This document shows, in pieces, positions 1 to 8,555 of a DNA stretch of 64,000 nt. Numbering within the stretch: position 1 is the first letter of the stretch; the number at the start of each line of letters is the position of its first letter. The notes under the pieces were generated by a model. That model saw only the letters and a list, made by a program, of their open reading frames with translations. It did not search any database and had not been told where the DNA came from. This DNA comes from Kiloniella majae (GTDB taxonomy: Bacteria; Pseudomonadota; Alphaproteobacteria; Kiloniellales; Kiloniellaceae), in the NCBI RefSeq assembly GCF_002118315.1, contig NZ_MTSZ01000001.1, positions 806,001 through 870,000 on the forward strand, given 5' to 3'. The position numbers and the translations under genes were made by a program.

Positions 1-419
1 ATGAGTTCTGGAAAACCGAAGCCAGACGAAATAACACCAATGGATCCAATCACAGATGATTCCATGGCATAAATTTCATCTGCAGCACACGCTAGCCAAT
101 AGCCACCAGAAGCGGCAACATCTTCACAGAAAGCATAAACCTTCAATTCATGTTTATCGGCCAGATCCCGGACCAAGCGACCGATCAAATCAGATTGAAC
201 AGGTGATCCGCCAGGAGAATTGATCGACAAGGCCACCGCCTTGATGCCATCCATCTTAAAAGCCTCTGTTAACTGATCTTCAACAGAGGCAAGCGTAAGA
301 CCAGATCGCATTGGACCTGCCGCGCCGATCACGCCATTAAGGGCGACCACAGCAACCTTTGCAGGTGGATTACGAAAACGTTCGACAGGGAGTTTAGCTA
401 ACAGCTTTTTCAGCTTCAT
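1..419 (-). CDS. S49 family (SppA-like) serine peptidase, N-terminal part
   Basis: The reverse strand encodes a protein starting MKLKKLLAKLP that runs off the left edge after about 139 codons. It contains the SppA/ClpP-fold signatures ALNGVIG, SINSPGGSP (oxyanion region) and CEDVAASGGYWLACAAD (the S49 serine is in the ASGGY context), followed by SSVIGSIGVIS. Members cleave signal peptides or membrane protein fragments at the inner membrane. There is no obvious long signal anchor at this start, which fits the short alphaproteobacterial SppA forms. The C-terminal half and the catalytic lysine region cannot be judged. The family assignment is firm; the substrate is unknown. Confidence 0.88.
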   Translation of the reverse strand, partial: MKLKKLLAKLPVERFRNPPAKVAVVALNGVIGAAGPMRSGLTLASVEDQLTEAFKMDGIKAVALSINSPGGSPVQSDLIGRLVRDLADKHELKVYAFCEDVAASGGYWLACAADEIYAMESSVIGSIGVISSGFGFPEL

Positions 420-527
420 AATGTGCCTTATTAAAATTGTTCCAAAAACTTGTAACTCTTGAAAAGAAATCCCACAACCGTGAACATCCGTACTTTATGG
501 ACCAAAAGCAAAAAATCTTTTCGCTTC

Positions 528-1298
528 CTAAAGTGGGAGTACTTCTCCCCTTCTTAAAGCCCCGTCGATAATATCCGTATAAGAGCCATCCGTTTTATGT
601 AGTTTATGCCCCGCTGTAATGATCATAGGCTTTGATATTCCCCGGCGGGCACGCACTATGACACGCTTGGCTGGTTGTCCCTCGTAAGGCCACAGCGGGC
701 AGACTTCAATTGCCCCTGCCTTCTTCTCTCTAAACACAGACAAGATTTCATCCAAGCGGTCCGCCCGATGAATAATGGTAATCACACCTTTATGTTTGAC
801 CAGTTTCAACGCTGCCAACATCCAGTCGCGCAAGGTCGCATCACCTTCATGGTTGGCAAGCAGCTTGATCGGGTCTGGAGATCCATGTGATGTCCCTTTG
901 GGCATAAAGGGTGGATTACACATAACCTGATCAAAAGATCCCAAAGGCAGATCATCAGGTAATTGTAAAAGATCACCATTGACCAGAGACCAACGATCTT
1001 CCAGTTGGTTCGTTTGTTTGTTTTTTTGTGCAATTTGAAACAGAACTGTCTGTAATTCCAACCCGGTTACTTTTGCTTCTGGTACACGACCCATTAGACA
1101 GAGGCCGGCTGTTCCAACACCGCTGCCCAAATCTAGAATTTTCTCATCAGATTTCACATCAATCGTTGCCGCCAGAAGTACGGCATCAATACCTGCGCGG
1201 TATCCCTTGGCTGGTTGAAAAACAGTTACCTTACCACCAATAAACTCATCTTCTGTCAGATCAAAATTCTCGAGTAGATTCAAGGAAAGCTCGGGCAT
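528..1298 (-). CDS. tRNA1(Val) (adenine37-N6)-methyltransferase-like SAM enzyme
   Basis: This 256-residue class I SAM-dependent methyltransferase has the glycine-rich SAM motif LDLGSGVGTAGL near residues 55-66 and the N6-adenine signature NPPF near residue 128. That combination is typical of the TrmN6/YfiC family, which modifies adenine 37 of tRNA1(Val). An HxxxGVITIIHRADR strand follows, as in the family. The start codon overlaps the stop of the upstream DUF2007 gene (ATGA), so the two are translationally coupled. RNA specificity is inferred from the family; a different N6-adenine substrate is possible. Confidence 0.82.
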   Translation of the reverse strand: MPELSLNLLENFDLTEDEFIGGKVTVFQPAKGYRAGIDAVLLAATIDVKSDEKILDLGSGVGTAGLCLMGRVPEAKVTGLELQTVLFQIAQKNKQTNQLEDRWSLVNGDLLQLPDDLPLGSFDQVMCNPPFMPKGTSHGSPDPIKLLANHEGDATLRDWMLAALKLVKHKGVITIIHRADRLDEILSVFREKKAGAIEVCPLWPYEGQPAKRVIVRARRGISKPMIITAGHKLHKTDGSYTDIIDGALRRGEVLPL

Positions 1299-1525
1299 CA
1301 GATATTCTCCTCTATCTCACCCGCATCACTTAACACACGGCGGGCGCGCAGCGCATCTTCTTCCAGAACCATAACTCTCCGCTGGATAGCCCCGATCGAC
1401 CCTTCAATAATAGAAGCATGCTGATCAAGCACGGCGCACTCTATTCCAGCATCAGACAATAAAGCCTGAAGCCAGGAAAGTTTGACAATATCATTGGTTC
1501 GATAAATTTCGATCACACCAGCCAA
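1298..1525 (-). CDS. DUF2007 domain protein
   Basis: This 75-residue protein starts MAGVIEIYRTNDIVKLSWLQALLSDAGIE, the usual opening of the DUF2007 family (a small ferredoxin-like fold annotated as a putative signal-transducing protein). It continues with ALRARRVLSDAGE. It has no membrane segment or signal peptide. It is coupled by a 4-base overlap to the downstream methyltransferase gene, a pairing that suggests a shared role, but no biochemical function is established for the family. Confidence 0.75.
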   Translation of the reverse strand: MAGVIEIYRTNDIVKLSWLQALLSDAGIECAVLDQHASIIEGSIGAIQRRVMVLEEDALRARRVLSDAGEIEENI

Positions 1526-1629
1526 CCAAACATAAGGGATAAACTTTCAGGAAAGCTACAGCTCAGACGACACTTCGACAAGCAGGAAGAAATATAAGAA
1601 AAAGGGAATAGTCTTTTTTTAAAAGGCTG

Positions 1630-2388
1630 TTATTGGACCAATTGATAAGTTGTCATAGCTGCATAGGTTCCATCAGCACGCATTTCTCTTAAGACTTCAT
1701 CCACCTGGTCTCTCAAAGACTTATGCTTTCGCTTCTTTGAAAAGGCAATGTAACTTGGTACAGACTGGATTGGGGGCGATAGTTCGACAACATCATTGAC
1801 GACACCAAGGCGCTGAAAGCGGTAATATCCTCCCAAGCGATTAAAAGGTATAACATCCACCCTCCGGCTCAACAGCATCTTGATCAAAGCATCTCCCTCT
1901 GTGGCCCTATAGACAGATTTTATCCTTTTGCTCTCAACAGCCTGATCAAATTTGTCACCATAGCTGACACCACGTCTGGTACCAAAGCGGTAATTTATGA
2001 GGTCTTCTAGCTTCGTATTATTGTCTAACGGAAAGCTCTTCCGGACAAAAAGAGAGACTTCCTGTGGTATAAGCATTTCTTGAGAATAATCGAGAAAAAG
2101 TTCCCGTTCCGGTGTTCTATAGACCGTGAAGATAGCATCTGCCCGACCGACCTCAACCATTTTCAAAGATCTAGCCCAGGGAAGAACCTGTATTTCTATT
2201 TTACGATCAAGCCGTCGAAAAATTTCCCTTACAATTCTCACAGCTACGCCCTTAACCTTGCCGTCTTCCTTATATTCGTACGGAGGATAGTCCAGAGTGA
2301 CTAATTGCAATGGTTCTTGAGCAACCGCTACATAAGTGGGAGCACTTAAGGATAGTGCTAACAGAACAGTAAAAACCAAGCTTCGCAT
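1630..2388 (-). CDS. Periplasmic solute-binding protein, family 3 (first copy)
   Basis: This 252-residue protein has a clear signal peptide (residues 1-23, cleavage after AVA). A type 3 extracellular solute-binding domain follows: LDYPPYEYKEDGKVKGVAVRI, then WARSLKMVEVGRADAIF and later LINYRFGTRRG. AAAGGAAAG lies about 6 bases before the ATG. No permease or ATPase gene is adjacent, so it may be an orphan binding protein or a sensor-type component rather than part of a dedicated amino-acid ABC transporter. Two similar proteins occur at 12200 and 51642 in this window. The ligand is unknown. Confidence 0.82.
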   Translation of the reverse strand: MRSLVFTVLLALSLSAPTYVAVAQEPLQLVTLDYPPYEYKEDGKVKGVAVRIVREIFRRLDRKIEIQVLPWARSLKMVEVGRADAIFTVYRTPERELFLDYSQEMLIPQEVSLFVRKSFPLDNNTKLEDLINYRFGTRRGVSYGDKFDQAVESKRIKSVYRATEGDALIKMLLSRRVDVIPFNRLGGYYRFQRLGVVNDVVELSPPIQSVPSYIAFSKKRKHKSLRDQVDEVLREMRADGTYAAMTTYQLVQ

Positions 2389-2537
2389 AAGGCTTTCCTT
2401 TGGCCTTTTATAAATCCACGCGAGCTTTAATCGAGTTCGGACCCCGACATCAATGATCTTTAGAATATATGGTAAAGCTTAAAAAAACCTTGAGCGACTA
2501 TAAACGAGACATTCGAGGCTCTCTTCACCTAGTCTCC

Positions 2538-3461
2538 TTATGAAAAGCTGCCCTCTAGTAATATTTTCTTGTTAACAATAGCCTGCGTCAAAAAATCCAT
2601 ACACACCCTGATTCGTCCCACCTTCTGAAGATCAGGGTGCGTAACCAGCCAGAGTTCATTATCAAAGCCTGGCAGAGGTGCTTTTAACGGTAAAAGTGTC
2701 GGATCAAGCCCAGCCATAAAACAGGGAAGTATCGCTACACCACCGCCATTTCTAACGGCATCGGCCACAGCCAGCAAAGAATTGTATCTGGTCTTTACCT
2801 GTTTATAGAGACCGTTTTTCTCTAACCATTTATATATCCGGAGATGCGCGAGACTTTCATCTGGACCAATCCAGTTACAATCTTTGAGGCCATCCAACTC
2901 GTCGATTGTTTTTTTGCCTTGTAGTAGTTTTTGATGCAAACCAATCGAACCATAGATTCCAAATCTTATATCAGAAAGTTTGCGCCCCACCATGTTGTCC
3001 GGACTGGCCCTTGACGGGCGAATGGCAATCTCTGCCCCCCTGCGATTGAGACTAACCAACTCATTTGAACAGTTTATATCCAGCTCTATTTCAGGGTAGG
3101 CCCTTTGTAAATCAGCAAAGATCGGAGAGAGAAAATTTATCAGCATTGTATCAGTTGTAGTGATCCTCACCACCCCTTTGGGTTGAAGCTCCTCTCCCAA
3201 TAGTTTGCGTTCTAAAACAAGGAGATCACGATCAAATCTTTCTACCCGTTCGACAATGACTTCTCCCGCTGGGGTCAAACTGTAACCTCCCCTGCTCCGT
3301 TCAAAGAGTTTCACTTCCAGCTTTTTTTCGATCTGATTTATATGTCGAAACACGGTAGCGTGGCTTATGCCAAGCTCTCGCGCCGCAGAAGATAAGGAAC
3401 CTGTCTGTGCCACCGCCAGAACTGTTCTGAGGTCTCGCCAATACTCACCCTGTACATTCAT
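2538..3461 (-). CDS. LysR family transcriptional regulator
   Basis: This 307-residue LysR-type regulator has its winged helix-turn-helix at residues 8-66 (TGSLSSAARELGISHATVFRH) and a substrate-binding domain from about residue 95. It is divergent from the glutathione transferase gene at 3574, with 112 bases between them, the usual arrangement for a LysR regulator and its target. It resembles the frameshifted LysR gene at 39343-40220, which also sits near a related GST gene; compare SLAHLRIYKWLEKNG here with the decayed copy. The inducer is unknown. Confidence 0.9.
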   Translation of the reverse strand: MNVQGEYWRDLRTVLAVAQTGSLSSAARELGISHATVFRHINQIEKKLEVKLFERSRGGYSLTPAGEVIVERVERFDRDLLVLERKLLGEELQPKGVVRITTTDTMLINFLSPIFADLQRAYPEIELDINCSNELVSLNRRGAEIAIRPSRASPDNMVGRKLSDIRFGIYGSIGLHQKLLQGKKTIDELDGLKDCNWIGPDESLAHLRIYKWLEKNGLYKQVKTRYNSLLAVADAVRNGGGVAILPCFMAGLDPTLLPLKAPLPGFDNELWLVTHPDLQKVGRIRVCMDFLTQAIVNKKILLEGSFS

Positions 3462-3573
3462 GCAAATATTTCTTTCAAATTTTGCGAATTGATGATCATG
3501 AACGTACAGCTTAAATTATAATCATCAGAGAAACAAATCGCTGTAGATGGAAAATACATCAGGAGTTTGATTT

Positions 3574-4296
3574 ATGAGCAAGACAACCCGGGCTGATATA
3601 GAAAGCCAATCAATAGATGATACACAAGGCGTGTTAGAGCTGGTTAGCTTTGATCTTTGCCCCTATGTGCAGCGTGCGATTATAATCCTGGATGAAAAAA
3701 ACATCCCCCATAAGCGCACCTATATAGATCTTTCCAACAAACCTGACTGGTTCAAAGAAATATCTCCTCTCGGTAAGGTTCCACTCCTCAAGACAGAGCA
3801 AGGTGTCCTTTTTGAATCAGCTGTAATAGCGGAGTATCTGGACGAAACAACGGGCGCTGCATTACATCCCAAAAATCATTTCGAAAAGGCGCACCATCGT
3901 GCCTGGATAGAATTTGGATCATCCATTCTTGCTGGTATTGCCGGACTTTACAGCGCACAAGAGCATAAAACCTACACAGAAAAACGTGCCCTTTTGATTA
4001 CCAAATTTGAGCAGCTTGAAAACAAACTAGGTACCTGTCGATATTTCTCTTCAGATCAATTCCAATTAATTGATTCCGTTTACGGGCCAATTTTCAGATA
4101 CTTTGATGTCTTTGAAAGCTTTTCCGACGACAACTTCTTCGAGAGCACCCCGAAGGTTCAGAAATACCGGGAAAATCTAGCCGAACGTCCTTCCATTGTT
4201 AATGCCGTATCTCAAAACTATCCCGAACGCCTTACTCAATTCTTGCTCCACAAGAACGCCTATATCTCGCAACTCATCCGAAAAGAAGCTGCATGA
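3574..4296 (+). CDS. Glutathione S-transferase family protein (CPYVQR type)
   Basis: This 240-residue protein has an N-terminal thioredoxin-fold GST domain with the active-site motif LCPYVQR (Cys29), the cis-proline region GKVPLL, and ESAVIAEYLDE, which binds the glutathione gamma-glutamyl group. An all-helical C-terminal domain follows. Cysteine in this motif places it with omega-like or dehalogenase-like GSTs, which act as thiol transferases or reductive deglutathionylases more often than as conjugating enzymes. It is divergent from a LysR gene. A close paralogue lies at 40874, with about the same length and the same motifs. The substrate is unknown. Confidence 0.87.
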   Translation: MSKTTRADIESQSIDDTQGVLELVSFDLCPYVQRAIIILDEKNIPHKRTYIDLSNKPDWFKEISPLGKVPLLKTEQGVLFESAVIAEYLDETTGAALHPKNHFEKAHHRAWIEFGSSILAGIAGLYSAQEHKTYTEKRALLITKFEQLENKLGTCRYFSSDQFQLIDSVYGPIFRYFDVFESFSDDNFFESTPKVQKYRENLAERPSIVNAVSQNYPERLTQFLLHKNAYISQLIRKEAA

Positions 4297-4300
4297 AAAA

Positions 4301-4363
4301 TTAAAGAGGCAGTTGTTCTTTCATCATCTGCATAGCTTGTTGGGATAACAACTGCCTCTTTAA
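4301..4363. terminator. Long inverted repeat after GST gene, possible terminator
   Basis: A 17-base arm (4301-4317, TTAAAGAGGCAGTTGTT) is perfectly complemented by 4347-4363, with a 29-base loop. On the reverse strand the stem is followed by TTTTT; on the forward strand the following bases are AAAATAAAC, a weak tract. It lies 5 bases after the GST stop codon. The loop is long for a simple intrinsic terminator, so it could instead stabilise the GST mRNA 3' end. Confidence 0.55.
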
Positions 4364-4542
4364 AATAAACGTAAAAACTCAACACATAATTACAAAGCTA
4401 CGGGAAAACACTGCTTCCTCTCGTCACAGCCTATAAAAATAGCGTTATCAGGTTTACTCCCCCCTGGGCTTCCTATAAGAACGACCTATCGGGATTATCG
4501 GCCCCAAGGACATGGGTGCCACTTTATTATTAGGGGAAGCAC

Positions 4543-5583
4543 GTGGCCATTGCTGCGGATGTAAAATCTGATCAAAAAGATCCTCTCTCTAACGACGCAG
4601 GATCCAAGAACGGTATGGAAGTCCTTATGGATCTCGTTGCCGACGATCTTAAGGCTGTGAACGCTTTGATCATGAAACATATGCAGTCCAACGTGGTTCT
4701 TATTCCACAGCTGGCTGGTCATTTGATTGCCGCCGGGGGCAAAAGATTGCGTCCTTTATTAACCCTGGCCTCGGCAAGGTTGTGCGGTTACCAAGGCGAT
4801 CGTCATTATGGTTTGGCTGCCTGTATTGAATTCATTCATACAGCGACACTTTTGCACGATGATGTGGTTGATGAAAGTGACCTGCGCCGTGGGCGTGACA
4901 CAGCCAACGCCATCTTTGGTAACAAGCCCAGCGTTCTCGTCGGTGATTTTCTCTTCAGCCGCGCTTTCCAGCTTATGTCACGTGACAGCTCTCTCGAAGT
5001 AATCCGTATTCTATCAGACGCCTCTGCTATTATTGCCGAGGGCGAAGTCCAACAGCTGATGACAACAAACGATCTGGAAACAGATCGCGATGCTTATCTG
5101 GAAGTTATCAGTGGTAAAACAGCCGTTCTTTTTGCAGCATCCTGTCAGCTTGGGGCCGTAGTTGCAGAACGCCCGAAGAACGAAGAGCAGGCATTGGAAA
5201 ACTATGGTCAGTATCTGGGCATAGCTTTCCAGCTTGTCGATGATATCCTTGATTATTCTGCCAAACAGGCTGCCTTGGGCAAAACTGTCGGGGATGATTT
5301 CCGCGAAGGTAAAATGACCCTGCCCATCATTCTCGCCTATGAACGGGCAAATGATGAAGAGAAAGCTTTTTGGAAGCGCGTCATTGAAAAGCTTGATCAG
5401 AATGATGATGATCTGAACACCGCCATCGCCCTGCTAAACAAATACAACGCACTTGAAGACAGTATGGCAACTGCCCGTGACTATGTTGAAAAAGCCATCG
5501 CTGAATTGGATATTTTTCCGGATAGCCCCGAAAAATCCGCACTCATTGGCGCAGTGCAGTTTTCGATCGCCAGAGAATTTTAA
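4543..5583 (+). CDS. ispB: Polyprenyl (octaprenyl/decaprenyl-type) diphosphate synthase
   Basis: This 346-residue trans-prenyltransferase makes the isoprenoid side chain of ubiquinone by chain elongation with isopentenyl diphosphate. It shows GGKRLRP, the first aspartate-rich motif DDVVDESDLRRG, and the second QLVDDILDY. The start is GTG at 4543, supported by AGGGGAAG 5 bases upstream. Small residues before the first Asp-rich motif (TATLLHDD) are consistent with a long product, but chain length cannot be fixed from sequence alone. It is expressed from its own unit. Confidence 0.92.
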   Translation: MAIAADVKSDQKDPLSNDAGSKNGMEVLMDLVADDLKAVNALIMKHMQSNVVLIPQLAGHLIAAGGKRLRPLLTLASARLCGYQGDRHYGLAACIEFIHTATLLHDDVVDESDLRRGRDTANAIFGNKPSVLVGDFLFSRAFQLMSRDSSLEVIRILSDASAIIAEGEVQQLMTTNDLETDRDAYLEVISGKTAVLFAASCQLGAVVAERPKNEEQALENYGQYLGIAFQLVDDILDYSAKQAALGKTVGDDFREGKMTLPIILAYERANDEEKAFWKRVIEKLDQNDDDLNTAIALLNKYNALEDSMATARDYVEKAIAELDIFPDSPEKSALIGAVQFSIAREF

Positions 5584-5613
5584 GAAATAGAATTTTAAGA
5601 AATAGAATTTTAA
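5575..5613 (+). repeat. Short tandem repeat spanning the ispB stop codon
   Basis: The 15-base unit GAATTTTAAGAAATA occurs at 5575-5589 and 5590-5604, with a partial third copy at 5605-5613. The first copy contains the TAA stop of ispB, so the repeat has duplicated the end of the gene and leaves extra in-frame stop codons. It is probably slippage. Confidence 0.8.
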
Positions 5614-5907
5614 AGACCGTGTTTTAAGACTGAATTATAAAAGATCCTGTTTTAAAACAGCACTCGATTTTCCAACCAGGTCGACGATACTATTACGGAT
5701 ATTCAGGATTCTTTGCGATAGAGGAGTACGAATATTGATTACCAAACATATACCCATTCTATAGTTGTACTTCCTATTGCTAAGCAAAAACATAGCCTGT
5801 AATCTGATCTTCCTCCTCGAACGATCAGGCCGTTAATTCATTCAGCCAGATCAACAACAAATTATTATTTAGATATGTTTGTTTAAGTTTGCCAAAGGTT
5901 GAGACTT
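5614..5907. other. Intergenic region between ispB and LysE-type exporter
   Basis: This AT-rich stretch of about 290 bases contains no convincing gene. The only structure noted is a perfect palindrome CTGTTTTAAAACAG at 5647-5660, possibly an operator or a weak terminator for ispB. Confidence 0.5.
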
Positions 5908-6525
5908 ATGACGATCGAATTCTTATTAACTTCTATTGTGATCATATTAATTCCAGGCACGGGCGTTTTGTACACCATTGCAACCGGACTGGCTGCTGGA
6001 CGAACAGCTAGTATTGCAGCTGCCTTTGGATGCACACTGGGTATTGTTCCCGCACTTATTGCCGCTGTTTTCGGGCTTGCAGCCATCCTCCACACCAGCG
6101 CGCTCTTATTCCAAGCTGTTAAATTTGCGGGCGTCGCCTATCTTCTTTATCTCGCCTACCAAACGTTTAAGGATAACGGCCCCGTGTCGCTGGAACAAAA
6201 AGATCGCCTTCCTATTAGCGCAAAAAAAATTGTCTCCACGGGTGCTTTGATTAATGTTTTGAACCCAAAGCTCTCCATCTTTTTTCTCGCTTTTTTACCT
6301 CAGTTTGTCGAAGCAAAATCAGCCACTTGGATGATGGATACCCTCCTCCTGGGGCTGACCTTTATGGCCATGACTTTTATTGTTTTCATAGGATATGGAA
6401 TTTTCGCAGCCTTCATCGGAAACTTTGCTCTAAAAAGTGAACGTTTTATGTGTTGGTTCCGTAGAACAACAGCCGCAGCCTTTGCCGGATTTGGCTTTCG
6501 ACTGGCCTTTAGCGATAACAACTGA
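5908..6525 (+). CDS. LysE/RhtB family amino-acid exporter
   Basis: This 205-residue inner-membrane protein has about six hydrophobic segments. Its N-terminus carries the family signature: PGTGVLYTIATGLAAGR, corresponding to the conserved PGP...G...G...G pattern of LysE/RhtB exporters. NPKLSIFFLAFLPQFV in the middle is also typical of RhtB members. The ATG at 5908 has AAAGG 9 bases upstream and is preferred to the TTG at 5899. It probably exports a neutral amino acid or related metabolite; the substrate is not predictable. Confidence 0.88.
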   Translation: MTIEFLLTSIVIILIPGTGVLYTIATGLAAGRTASIAAAFGCTLGIVPALIAAVFGLAAILHTSALLFQAVKFAGVAYLLYLAYQTFKDNGPVSLEQKDRLPISAKKIVSTGALINVLNPKLSIFFLAFLPQFVEAKSATWMMDTLLLGLTFMAMTFIVFIGYGIFAAFIGNFALKSERFMCWFRRTTAAAFAGFGFRLAFSDNN

Positions 6526-6682
6526 CCCCCTTCACATATAATTCCTTTTCACGGAAAGCCTCCGCCCCGATGAGAGTGGTTAACATCTGTTAACACTCTA
6601 TCAATCAGGATGAATTATGCTGCTTCACGTGAATGTTCGGCCAAATAAAGCTGGCCAAGAGGAGAGTTCGGTACGATAGGGC

Positions 6683-7348
6683 ATGAATAAATTTAAAACC
6701 ACAAAGACTGTCAGTCGCTTAAGCATCATACTTGCGATACTTGTACCTTTGGTATTCATCGGCATTGTCATGCTGAAAAACCAGAAAATTCCAGCTGGAT
6801 TTGAAATCATTAAATTTGGTGGCATCATGCTGGCCATTGCAATCGCCGTATGGGTTGCCGTTCGTATCACAGCCTTGCTCGCAACAATTCTTGGCGACTG
6901 GCTAGATAACATCCTTTCAAAGGCCCTCGGCAATAAGAAATCTGATAAAAAAGAAGACGATCCAAACTCTCGGGCAAGCAATATCATTGATGCTGAAATT
7001 GTCGATGAAGAAACATCCGATGGCGTCTGGAAAAACGGGGGTATGCCAACCAAAGCCGAACCCGACTGGGCCAAAGCAACAATAGACCCGCATGGAGCAT
7101 TATCTTCTACTCAAGACACAGATCAAAAGAACAAGGAAAAACGCGTTCTTGCGCCCCCATCAAAAACGACAAAAACCATCATGGTTGTTATTGCCTTTGT
7201 CGTTATTTTCGGGTTGATCAGCAATCTCTTTGATGACGAATGGTTAACTCTGCTTGCCCCCATCCCGGGACTATGGGCCATCATAAGTCTCTGGAGGATT
7301 TGGGACCCAAAAAATACAGACAAAAAAACACAAAACCTCTCGGATTAA
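6683..7348 (+). CDS. Uncharacterised membrane protein
   Basis: I do not recognise a family. The 221-residue protein has two N-terminal membrane segments (about residues 13-31 and 44-68), a charged, Lys/Asp-rich cytoplasmic or periplasmic stretch (residues 75-160), then two more hydrophobic segments (about 167-187 and 193-212). It sits alone between two exporter genes in the same direction. GAGGAG lies rather far (about 17 bases) from the ATG. Consistent frame and clear hydrophobic architecture argue for a real gene. Confidence 0.7.
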   Translation: MNKFKTTKTVSRLSIILAILVPLVFIGIVMLKNQKIPAGFEIIKFGGIMLAIAIAVWVAVRITALLATILGDWLDNILSKALGNKKSDKKEDDPNSRASNIIDAEIVDEETSDGVWKNGGMPTKAEPDWAKATIDPHGALSSTQDTDQKNKEKRVLAPPSKTTKTIMVVIAFVVIFGLISNLFDDEWLTLLAPIPGLWAIISLWRIWDPKNTDKKTQNLSD

Positions 7349-7551
7349 GACTGCGCAGGCGACATATTGCTATTAGAATAAGATTATCGGTAAAGCCTCT
7401 AGCCAATTCAGACGATGATACCCCAAATTAGGAAAACTAATCTTTGAATATAGTTTTTATCGGCTTGTCAGATTTAACAATCCCGCTAAAGTCCCAAGAA
7501 GGCATAATCAAAAACATAATAATAGAATTTTCTCAATAACAGGATCACCCT

Positions 7552-8445
7552 ATGTTTCTCGTTGAAATTGCGGCTCTTTCTGCCGCGACCTGCTGGGCCG
7601 TTGGCAGCATTGTATCAGTGATGCCCGTAGAGCGTCTGGGAACCATAGGGTTCAACCGCGTTCGTATGATCATCGTTTTTGCCATGCTCGGCAGTTACGT
7701 CACGATTTTTGGCGGTTGGGAAACGATCCAGAAAGATCAGATAGCAGAAATAATGTTATCCGGCTTTATCGGTATCTTGCTAGGGGACACAGCTCTTTTT
7801 GCAACAATGAACCGGTTGGGGCCACGCCGCACAGCTATTCTTTTTTCCACAAATGCCCCCATGAGTACGCTTTTGGGATGGATATTTCTGGACGAAGCCC
7901 TGCCGCCGATGGCGCTTTTAGGAACCATTCTGGTGATTGCCGGGGTTATTCTTGCCATTGTTTATGGTAAACGCCGCGACCAACTCCATAAATGGGAAGC
8001 CATCAAGGGTCCATTAATTGTGGGCGTTGGAATTGGCTTGATTGCCGCTTTGGGTCAATCTGTAGGTTCTCTTATCGCCAAGCCTGTAATGGCATCCGGG
8101 GCCGACCCCTTTGCTGTTTCTGCCATGCGTGTGGGCATCACAGCTCTTGGCTTGATTGTTTTGTGTTCTGCACCAGTTCAAGCTTTCAAATTAAAGACAA
8201 AGCTTGATACTCAGATTATCACCCATATTGTCATATCCGGTTTTCTCGGCATGTTCGTTGGTATGACACTGATCCTTTACGCTTTGGCAAAGGGAGATGT
8301 TGGTATTGTTGCCACGCTATCAGCAACAACACCCGTTATCATGCTTCCCATGATGTGGTTCAGAACCAAAGAGCGCCCGGCAATTGGTGCTTGGGTCGGG
8401 GCAATGATCGTTGTTATCGGGACCGGGTTAATTTTTATGGGATAG
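7552..8445 (+). CDS. EamA/DMT family transporter
   Basis: This 297-residue protein has ten hydrophobic segments arranged as two EamA repeats (about residues 3-136 and 151-296). The repeat ends are typical (LLGDTALFATMNRLGPRRTAILFS and TLSATTPVIMLPMMW, shortened here to the recognisable features). These drug/metabolite transporters usually export amino acids, nucleotide sugars or other small metabolites. No neighbouring biosynthetic gene points to a substrate. Confidence 0.88.
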   Translation: MFLVEIAALSAATCWAVGSIVSVMPVERLGTIGFNRVRMIIVFAMLGSYVTIFGGWETIQKDQIAEIMLSGFIGILLGDTALFATMNRLGPRRTAILFSTNAPMSTLLGWIFLDEALPPMALLGTILVIAGVILAIVYGKRRDQLHKWEAIKGPLIVGVGIGLIAALGQSVGSLIAKPVMASGADPFAVSAMRVGITALGLIVLCSAPVQAFKLKTKLDTQIITHIVISGFLGMFVGMTLILYALAKGDVGIVATLSATTPVIMLPMMWFRTKERPAIGAWVGAMIVVIGTGLIFMG

Positions 8446-8555
8446 CCGACTCCCCAATAAAGTTGAATTAAAACGGTTATAATTAGCGAAAAAGATATTT
8501 TTAATCTTTTCGTCATACCCTTGTATTCCTGACGTCATATGAACCGGGAAGACAA

